From a virus, in the IMG/VR virus record IMGVR_UViG_3300036790_000261, positions 1-24,724 of that record: a DNA stretch of 24,724 nt. One strand, 5' to 3'. Of this stretch, positions 17,899 through 23,582 are shown piece by piece; the first letter of the stretch is position 1, and every line of letters begins with the position of its first letter. A model generated the notes under the pieces. The model was given only the letters and a program-made list of their open reading frames with translations. It ran no database searches and was not told the DNA's origin. The translations under genes and the position numbers were made by a program.

Positions 17899-19932
17899 GT
17901 GGCAATAACAGTCACCGCCACGATGAGCGGTACCACGGCCCTTGAGCACATCTACCTGTGGATCAGGGTCCTCACCGGGGCTACCGAGACCGGCGGCGCC
18001 AGCGTCTCAGGCGTTAACGCGTCCGGCGGTGCGAGCGTCACCGCGAGCCTGACCCCGAACTTCAGCAACTCGCTGCCCTGCTTCGCGATCACCGCGGACA
18101 ACTGGGGCGGCTCGTTCACCGCGGCGACGAACAACACGATCGACTCCGGCTCCAACGACGCAGACGACTGGGGCGCCGGGTTCGGCCGCTACACCGGTAC
18201 CGTCACGGCGAGCTCAGCGCTGACGTTCGGCGCGTCGGGGGTCGGCGGCGGCACTGACTACACGTCCTGGGCGTGCTACGAGGTCCCGTCTACCGGGGGC
18301 AGCACCCCGTCGATCGACGCCTCGTCCCCGGCGCTGGCCGCAGCGACCGGCTCGCTCGTCAAGACAGTTACCTCGGCTAGCTTCACCCCGCCCGCCGGGT
18401 CGGTTGTCGTCGCGATGGTCTGCGGCGGCGGCAACGGCACGTCCGGGCCGTTCATCATGACGGTGACCGACACCAGCGTGATGACCTGGACGCAGCGGGC
18501 CGGGTCGCCGACAATTGCCGACCAGGACACCTTCGTCTTCACGGCTACTGTCCCGGGTGCCGCCGGGGCTCCGGCTCTCCCGGTGCCCCTGCTGCTGGTA
18601 CCGCCCGGCCGCAGCTCGCCGATGTCTCGCCGGCTGCTGACGACGCTATTGCCGCTGAGCGCGCAAACCGAGTCCGGCGCTTTCACTGTCCCGCTGCCTG
18701 CCCTGGCGACCTCCCTGACTGGCGTGATAGAGCACCAGGGGTCGTTCAGCGTGCCGCTGCCCGCTCCTGTCACCGCGCTGACCGGCACGGCCCAGCAGAC
18801 TGAGTCCGGCGTTTTCGCCGTCCCGCTGCCTGCCCTGGCGACGGCCCTGACGGGCGTGGTCGTCCATACCGGGTCCCTCAGCCTTCCGCTGCCTGCCCCG
18901 GCTACCTCGCTAACGGGTACGGCCCAGCACACCGAGTCAGGCCCCCTGGCGATACCGCTGCCTTCACCTGTCACGGCGCTGACTGGCAAGCTTGGTCACA
19001 CGGGCAGCCTCTCCGTGGCGCTGCCTTCACCCGTGACCTCGCTAACGGGTACGGCCCAGCACACTGAATCTGGCGCGTTCACCATCACGCTGCCCGGCCC
19101 GGCGACTTCGCTAACCGGAATCCAGGGCACGGCAGGCTCATTCACGATCACGCTGCCCGCCCCCGCGACCTCGCTAACCGGAACCGCCCAGCACACTGCG
19201 TCCGGGTCGCTCAGCATCCCGCTGCCCGCCCCCGCCACGTCGCTGTCGGGTAAGACCGGGCACGCCGGCAGCTTCTCCGTACTACTTCCGGCGCCTGCCA
19301 CCGCGCTGTCGGGTACGGCTCAGCACACCGAGTCCGGCGCATTCGCGATCACGCTGCCCGTCCTGGTGCTGCCCCTGACGGGAACTTCCGGGACGCCGGG
19401 GACGGTAACCGGCGCGTTCGTGATCGTGCTGCCGCCTGGCGTCCGCCAGGAGACAGAGTCCGGTGCGCTCACCCTGGCACTGCCGGTCCTCAAGACTGCG
19501 CTGACCGGGTCTGTCGGGCGGCACGGGGCCTTCGCGATCACGCTGCCTGCAGCCCGCACTGCCCTGGCGGCGCACGTGCCGGTCACTACCTCCGGGGCAC
19601 TCGCCATCGTCTTGCCGCCGCCGGTCACCGCGCTGTCGGGACACGCGCCTGCCACCGTATCCGGGCAGCCAGCGCTCACCCTGCCGTCGCCTGCCACCGG
19701 TCTCACCGGCGTGATCACGCATCTCGGCCTGTTCAGCGTGTCCCTCGACGTGCCTGCAGACCACCTGACCCGGTTTGAGATGTTCGGCTGCGAGTCCCGG
19801 GTAAGCGTCGCCGCTCGGCTGCCCGCTCTCGTCACGACCCTGGCGGCACGCGTTCCTGACCAGCCGGGCTACCGGACCAGCTACCTCGCCGGCCGGTGGA
19901 TCTCCGTGCGCCTGCCTAAGAAGGAGGCCTGA
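17899..19932 (+). CDS. Repeat-containing fibre-like protein, 677 aa
   Basis: A 677-residue virion candidate. Residues 1-230 are a beta-rich globular region (ATMSGTTALEHIYLWIRV, then WACYEVPSTGG, VVVAMVCGGGNGT). From about residue 254 to 640 there are about 16 copies of a 21-22 residue unit, TESGAFTVPLPAPATSLTG-like, with two units alternating as a 43-residue higher repeat (HTESG versus H-x-GS beginnings). Each unit predicts strand, Pro turn, strand, so the region probably forms an elongated beta structure. The last copies are more diverged, and a short non-repeat end (FEMFGCESRVSVAARLPAL and on) follows. GTG 17899 has GGAGG 9 bases upstream. A fibre or adhesin is likely; host receptor unknown. 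Confidence 0.75.
   Translation: MAITVTATMSGTTALEHIYLWIRVLTGATETGGASVSGVNASGGASVTASLTPNFSNSLPCFAITADNWGGSFTAATNNTIDSGSNDADDWGAGFGRYTGTVTASSALTFGASGVGGGTDYTSWACYEVPSTGGSTPSIDASSPALAAATGSLVKTVTSASFTPPAGSVVVAMVCGGGNGTSGPFIMTVTDTSVMTWTQRAGSPTIADQDTFVFTATVPGAAGAPALPVPLLLVPPGRSSPMSRRLLTTLLPLSAQTESGAFTVPLPALATSLTGVIEHQGSFSVPLPAPVTALTGTAQQTESGVFAVPLPALATALTGVVVHTGSLSLPLPAPATSLTGTAQHTESGPLAIPLPSPVTALTGKLGHTGSLSVALPSPVTSLTGTAQHTESGAFTITLPGPATSLTGIQGTAGSFTITLPAPATSLTGTAQHTASGSLSIPLPAPATSLSGKTGHAGSFSVLLPAPATALSGTAQHTESGAFAITLPVLVLPLTGTSGTPGTVTGAFVIVLPPGVRQETESGALTLALPVLKTALTGSVGRHGAFAITLPAARTALAAHVPVTTSGALAIVLPPPVTALSGHAPATVSGQPALTLPSPATGLTGVITHLGLFSVSLDVPADHLTRFEMFGCESRVSVAARLPALVTTLAARVPDQPGYRTSYLAGRWISVRLPKKEA
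18661..19770 (+). repeat. Tandem coding repeat, about 63-66 bp unit
   Basis: The DNA repeats the segment ACGGCCCAGCACACTGAGTC and nearby CTGCCTGCCCC with changes; the best copies (18780-19330) are nearly identical over 30 bases or more. About 16 units are visible, the first about ten close and the last ones decayed. Such arrays can vary in number by slippage or recombination. Confidence 0.8.
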
Positions 19933-19933
19933 C

Positions 19934-20221
19934 GTGCACTGGCTCGGCTGGCTTATCGGGATCTACCCGGTGCCGCAGGGGACGTCCCCTATGTACCAGC
20001 TATGGTCCGGGTTCATCCCGGCGCTGGCCGTGCTTTCCCTCGCCGGCGGCCTCTGGGGGCACTTCAAGAGAATCAACTGCCACGTGCACGGCTGCTGGCG
20101 GATCGGCCGTTACGACCTTCAGGGGTTTAAAGTCTGCCACGCTCACTACCCTGACGACCGGGTGAGGCGAGGCGGCGTTGCCTGGGACCACCTGCGGGAA
20201 AAGATTGACGAGCGGCCGTGA
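19934..20221 (+). CDS. Membrane protein with Cys/His motif, 95 aa
   Basis: A 95-residue protein with one clear TM segment (FIPALAVLSLAGGLWGHF, residues 27-44), possibly a weaker one before it. The cytosolic part has INCHVHGCWRIGRY (48-61) and KVCHAHYPDDR (67-77), i.e. C49, H50, H52, C54, C68, H70, H72, a likely zinc site. I recall similar CHVHGCWRIGR proteins in many actinophages, function unknown. GTG 19934 follows the fibre gene stop by 1 base, with AAGGAGG in that gene's end as its ribosome binding site. The stop overlaps the next GTG. Confidence 0.75.
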   Translation: MHWLGWLIGIYPVPQGTSPMYQLWSGFIPALAVLSLAGGLWGHFKRINCHVHGCWRIGRYDLQGFKVCHAHYPDDRVRRGGVAWDHLREKIDERP

Positions 20222-20556
20222 ACGTCCACCACCAGCGGGCGTTGCTAGTCCTGGTGCTGACCCTTGCCCTCGACGTCGCTCTCGGCGTGCTGTATGGCCT
20301 GGCCGATCACGTGCACGTCCTGCACGGCATGTACTGCGCTCTCGGTACTGCGACCACCGTCGGCTGCGATATTTTGCCTGCCAACGGCTTCGCCTACGTG
20401 CTGTCCGCGGTCATGATGGTCACTGTCGTCCCGCTGTTTGCTTCAGTTTTCGCGTTTTTCACCAGCGGCCTGACGGCTGACCACGTTGATACGCTGACCG
20501 ACAAGCAGACCCAGGACATCAAGGAGCACGTGAATGACACTGTTCGCAAGTCGTGA
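20218..20556 (+). CDS. Two-TM potassium-channel-like membrane protein, 112 aa
   Basis: A 112-residue protein with the layout of a two-TM channel: TM1 (LLVLVLTLALDVALGVLYGL, 9-28), a pore helix and filter-like turn MYCALGTATTVGC (38-50), and TM2 (AYVLSAVMMVTVVPLFASVF, 59-78), then a charged helix. In true K+ channels the filter reads TTVGYGD; here it reads TTVGCD, one residue short and without the Tyr. It may therefore not select K+. Related proteins are known in actinophages. GTG 20218 overlaps the previous stop by 4 bases. A role in membrane potential or lysis timing is speculation. Confidence 0.75.
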   Translation: MNVHHQRALLVLVLTLALDVALGVLYGLADHVHVLHGMYCALGTATTVGCDILPANGFAYVLSAVMMVTVVPLFASVFAFFTSGLTADHVDTLTDKQTQDIKEHVNDTVRKS

Positions 20557-20812
20557 CTCAATTAGCGGGGTCGTGACGGTCCACGTCACCTACGGGCCTG
20601 TTTCTATCACGGTCGACGAGGCTGAAGGCCACATGCTGCAGTTCTGGCACGAGCTTGGGCAGCTGGTCGCCGCGGAGGATAACGAGAAGCGAGCTAGGGC
20701 AGGTTACGAGCGAGCCCGGGAATTGATGCGGCAGCGCGGTGAGGCGATCTGCACCTGGGACGGCCTGCTCCCGGAGAACCAAGACTTCTGGGTCGCCGCG
20801 TTCACGGAGTAA
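20534..20812 (+). CDS. Small hypothetical protein, 92 aa
   Basis: A 92-residue protein with a short beta start (GVVTVHVTYGPVSITVDEAE) and a long charged helix (QLVAAEDNEKRARAGYERAR). ATG 20534 has AAGGAG 9 bases upstream and overlaps the channel-like gene by 23 bases. No TM or metal motif is visible. Its stop (20810-20812) touches a 12-bp stem-loop element. No family is recognised. Confidence 0.65.
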   Translation: MTLFASRDSISGVVTVHVTYGPVSITVDEAEGHMLQFWHELGQLVAAEDNEKRARAGYERARELMRQRGEAICTWDGLLPENQDFWVAAFTE

Positions 20813-20875
20813 GCTTCCCGCAGGTTTGCAAGCACTTGCCCGAGCCGTTCGAGTCGGCAGGCTGCCCGGGAAGCT
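20812..20875 (+). ncRNA. Branched stem-loop element with T-loop arm
   Basis: AGCTTCCCG (20812-20820) pairs with CGGGAAGCT (20867-20875), and CAG with CTG extends it by three pairs past a one-base bulge. Inside are two arms: GCAAG-CA-CTTGC (20828-20839) and GCCG-TTCGAGT-CGGC (20844-20858), the latter with a 7-base T-loop as in tRNA. It may be a terminator or structured RNA. Not a tRNA that I can fold. Confidence 0.4.
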
Positions 20876-20907
20876 ACAGGCCCCTAGCAGGTGCGGCCGT
20901 TCGATCC

Positions 20908-20953
20908 GGCCAGCGTCGTCCCCCGCCCCGGCGACGGGGACGACGCGCTGGCC
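20908..20953 (+). terminator. Long hairpin just before leaderless promoter
   Basis: GGCCAGCG (20908-20915) and TCGTCCCC (20916-20923) pair with CGCTGGCC (20946-20953) and GGGGACGA (20936-20943), interrupted by a 2-base bulge. No T-run follows. An alternative hairpin, GGCCG-TTCGATC-CGGCC (20895-20911), shares bases with it, so only one can form. It ends directly at the TAGGAT box. Confidence 0.55.
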
Positions 20954-20959
20954 TAGGAT
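20954..20959 (+). promoter_or_regulatory. -10 box for leaderless gene at 20966
   Basis: TAGGAT lies 6 bases before ATG 20966 with no ribosome binding site between them. It abuts the end of the long hairpin at 20908-20953. Confidence 0.55.
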
Positions 20960-20965
20960 GCGGTC

Positions 20966-21244
20966 ATGGCTAAGAACAAGAAGGTCAAGCCGATCGCTGA
21001 GTCTGCCGCGCGTGACCTTGACGAGACCCGGCGCCTCGCTTACACGCTGCTCGCCGGCGTTGACCGCAAAGACCGGGAACTAGCTGGCACCCTGGTTAAC
21101 GCGCTAGTGCACCACCAGGGGGCGGGCGCCGTGGACGAGGCGATGGCGCAGGTCTGCGCACTGCTGGAGAGTCCGCAGGACGACGAGGCTCGCCGGTGGA
21201 TGCTGCGTCACGTCAAGAGGATCACGGACGCCCTCGGGGACTAG
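20966..21244 (+). CDS. Small helical protein, 92 aa
   Basis: A 92-residue protein with a basic start (MAKNKKVKPIAES) and mostly helix (ARDLDETRRLAYTLLAGV, ELAGTLVNALVHHQGA, VDEAMAQVCALLE). The single Cys (about residue 64) argues against metal binding. The start at ATG 20966 has the leaderless geometry. Its TAG stop is the first half of the next gene's -10 box (21242-21247). Function unknown; it is not clearly part of the sugar module. Confidence 0.6.
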   Translation: MAKNKKVKPIAESAARDLDETRRLAYTLLAGVDRKDRELAGTLVNALVHHQGAGAVDEAMAQVCALLESPQDDEARRWMLRHVKRITDALGD

Positions 21245-21247
21245 CAT
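21242..21247 (+). promoter_or_regulatory. -10 box built on a stop codon, for gene at 21254
   Basis: TAGCAT is 6 bases before GTG 21254, and its first three bases are the stop codon of the gene at 20966. This is the same device as at 3127-3132. No ribosome binding site precedes GTG 21254. Confidence 0.55.
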
Positions 21248-21253
21248 GCCCCT

Positions 21254-22324
21254 GTGCGTATTCTCGCGAGTCACGACGGTGGTACCGGGTGCGCCCATTA
21301 CCGGATGATCGTGCCGCTGACCGCGGTGAACGAGCTCGCCGACGGCGTCAGCGTGACCTTCCGCTCGGGCGGCGACAAGGCGATGAACAACCCGCACCCG
21401 ATGGTGAGGATCGCTGACGCGGACGAGGTTGACGTTGTTGTGGCGCAGCGGGCGAGTGCGTACGCGGGGCTCGGCCTGTGGCGGCGGTGGGGGAGTAACC
21501 CGTGGCGGCGCACCGTCTACGAGAACGACGACGACGTCTTCAGCATTACCCCGGAGAACACCGCGGCCTGGTCAACCTTCAAGGAGGGAACCGAGGTCCG
21601 CGAGGCGGTGCTGCGCTACTGCACGACAGCGAACCTGATCACCACGACCAGCCCGCACCTGGGTGACCGCTTCCGCGAGATGCTCGGCAACCGGGTGCCC
21701 GTCGAGGTGCTGCCCAATTACGTCCCCGGCTGGGCGCTCAGCCTGCCGCGCGACACTCTTGACCGGCGGCTGCGCGTCGGGTGGATGGGCGGCTCGTCGC
21801 ACGCCCTGGACGTCATGGAAGCCGCGCCGAGCGTTCGCCGGTTCATGCAGCGCTTCCCCGGGTGGGACCTGTTCATCAACGGCGTCGACTACCGGGACAA
21901 GTTCAAGGCTGAGCCCGAGCGGTCGTTTTTCGTCCCCTGGATACACGTCACTGACCACCCGCAGGTCTACTACCGGGCCATCGACTTCGACATCGGCATC
22001 TGCCCGCTGAAGTCCACCCAGTTCAGCCGGTCTAAGAGCTGGGTTAAGGCACTGGAGTACTTCAGCCGCGGCATCCCGGTTGTCGCCAGCGACGTCGAGC
22101 CCTACCGGCGGTTCATCGACCACGGCGTTAACGGCTTCCTTTGCAAGACCGGCCACGAGTGGCTGAAGTACCTGTCCCTGCTTGCCAGCGACGAAGAGCT
22201 CCGCCTGAAGATGGGCGAGGCGGCGAAAGCGAAGGCACGCGAGAACACCATCGAGACCCATTATGCTGAGTGGGTCAACGCGTACCGCATGCTGTTCCCG
22301 GTTGGATGGGAGTACAAGGGGTGA
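21254..22324 (+). CDS. GT-B family glycosyltransferase (GT4-like)
   Basis: A 356-residue enzyme that moves a sugar from a nucleotide donor onto an acceptor. The N-terminal Rossmann domain begins MRILASHDGGTGCAHYRM, with a Gly-rich loop and His-containing turn, and the linker leads to the C-terminal domain (about 172-340): RLRVGWMGGSSHALDV, then SKSWVKALEYFSRGIPVVAS and DVEPYRRFIDHGVNGFL, the usual donor-binding E-x7-E-like region of GT4 enzymes. GTG 21254 is chosen with TAGCAT 6 bases upstream. It is translated together with a zinc-ribbon protein, an epimerase and a C-methyltransferase, a small sugar module. Acceptor may be a virion protein or host wall glycan; not shown. Confidence 0.85.
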   Translation: MRILASHDGGTGCAHYRMIVPLTAVNELADGVSVTFRSGGDKAMNNPHPMVRIADADEVDVVVAQRASAYAGLGLWRRWGSNPWRRTVYENDDDVFSITPENTAAWSTFKEGTEVREAVLRYCTTANLITTTSPHLGDRFREMLGNRVPVEVLPNYVPGWALSLPRDTLDRRLRVGWMGGSSHALDVMEAAPSVRRFMQRFPGWDLFINGVDYRDKFKAEPERSFFVPWIHVTDHPQVYYRAIDFDIGICPLKSTQFSRSKSWVKALEYFSRGIPVVASDVEPYRRFIDHGVNGFLCKTGHEWLKYLSLLASDEELRLKMGEAAKAKARENTIETHYAEWVNAYRMLFPVGWEYKG

Positions 22325-22689
22325 ACTACGAGCCCAAGGTGTACGTGAAGGGCGCCCTGCCGTCCTGCCGCGACCAAGGCTGCCGAGCCCCAGAGCTAGC
22401 AGCGCTGGCACGTCAGCTGTCTAACCACGAACGCGCAGTTCTAGACCTACTGAACATAAAAGGGGAGCAGATGAAGCCGACGCAGGCGCTGTGGTGCGAG
22501 CAGGGGGGCCACGCGTTCAGTGAGAAGGACACCGGTGTCCAGGTGCTCACGATCGCTGGCCGGGGCCCGGACGGGCAGACAGTAGAGGAAACGCGAACCA
22601 GTTGCGGGGAGTGCGCGGCCCTCGCTAAGACCAAGCTCGGCAAGGCGCGCAACAGCCAGCCCTCTCAGCTTCCGCCTAGCGACTCGTGA
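22321..22689 (+). CDS. Zinc-ribbon hypothetical protein in sugar module, 122 aa
   Basis: A 122-residue protein. The first half is helical (APELAALARQLSNHERAVLDLL) with CRDQGC near residue 16. The second half has CEQGGHAFSEKD and SCGECAALAK, a likely C-x4-H-x-C-x2-C type zinc site. GTG 22321 overlaps the glycosyltransferase stop. An in-frame ATG at 22471 has a strong GGGGAG site and could start a shorter protein of the C-terminal part. No enzymatic motif is visible; it lies between two sugar enzymes with GTGA overlaps on both sides, so it is co-translated with them. Confidence 0.65.
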   Translation: MNYEPKVYVKGALPSCRDQGCRAPELAALARQLSNHERAVLDLLNIKGEQMKPTQALWCEQGGHAFSEKDTGVQVLTIAGRGPDGQTVEETRTSCGECAALAKTKLGKARNSQPSQLPPSDS

Positions 22690-23582
22690 GGGCACTGGTA
22701 ACCGGGTCCAGCGGCTTCGTCGGCACGTACCTCGCTAAGTCACTGACGGACGACGGCTGGGACGTTACCGGGTTTAACCTGCGCGCCGGGCAGGACGTTC
22801 GTAATTACGACCAGATGCGCAACGTCATGGAAACCGTTCAGCCCGACCAGGTTTTCCACCTCGCGGCCGTCGCGTGGCCCGGCGAGTCGATCACCGACCC
22901 GAGACGCACGTTCGACGTTAACGTGACCGGGGCGCTGAATGTGCTGGAGGCCGTGTGGCAGACCGGTTCTGACGCTCGCATCCTGCTCGCCGGGACCAGC
23001 GAGGAGTACGGTTACGAAGGCTGGCCCGACGGGTACACCCTGACTGAGGACAGCCCCGTGCGCCCCACCACCCCGTACGGTGTCACTAAGCTGGCCGCCA
23101 CCACGCTCGGCATGACCTACGCTCGCCGTCACCACCTGCGCGTTGTCGCCACCCGTGCGTTCAACCACACCGGCTGGGGACGTCAGGCGGTCAACGCCGA
23201 GTCGGCGTTCGCCCGGCGGATCGTCGCCGTCGAGCAGGGCCTGGCCGACCGGGTTGAGCACGGCCCGCTGGCCCCGGTACGCGATTTCAGCAACGTTCGC
23301 GACGTCGTGCGCGCCTACCGGCTGCTGATCACCCAGGAGCCCGGCATCTACAACATCGGCTCGGGACGGCCTGTCAGCATGAAGGACGTGCTCGGCATGC
23401 TTACCGCTGCTTCAACCCGCCAGAGCATCAAGCTGACGGAGCGTTCCGGTCTCGGCCGCCCTGATAACGCGGGCACCTTCCCGGACGTCAGTTTCGCGAA
23501 GCTCCGGGCACTCGGCTGGGCCCCCGAGTTCGCCCTGGAAGACACCCTGGCTGAGGTACTGAGTTACTGGAGGCACCGGTGA
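22686..23582 (+). CDS. NAD-dependent sugar epimerase/dehydratase (SDR)
   Basis: A 298-residue extended short-chain dehydrogenase/reductase acting on nucleotide sugars. The dinucleotide-binding motif GSSGFVG is at 7-13, HLAAVAWPGES at 58-68, the catalytic region is TSEEYGYEG (104-112) with acidic residue E106, and the YxxxK pair is PYGVTK with Y131 and K135. The substrate side includes PVRDFSNVRDVVRAY and NIGSGRPVSMKDV. It resembles GDP-mannose 4,6-dehydratase and RmlB/GalE-like enzymes; which reaction it performs cannot be told. GTG 22686 overlaps the previous stop. It probably supplies a modified sugar for the glycosyltransferase or the C-methyltransferase that overlaps its end. Confidence 0.85.
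   Translation: MRALVTGSSGFVGTYLAKSLTDDGWDVTGFNLRAGQDVRNYDQMRNVMETVQPDQVFHLAAVAWPGESITDPRRTFDVNVTGALNVLEAVWQTGSDARILLAGTSEEYGYEGWPDGYTLTEDSPVRPTTPYGVTKLAATTLGMTYARRHHLRVVATRAFNHTGWGRQAVNAESAFARRIVAVEQGLADRVEHGPLAPVRDFSNVRDVVRAYRLLITQEPGIYNIGSGRPVSMKDVLGMLTAASTRQSIKLTERSGLGRPDNAGTFPDVSFAKLRALGWAPEFALEDTLAEVLSYWRHR

Noticed and set aside
18276-19835. Minus-strand ORFs opposite the repeat gene, themselves repetitive
   Set aside because: Their repeats are only the complement of the repeats on the plus strand; no start site or ribosome binding site supports them.
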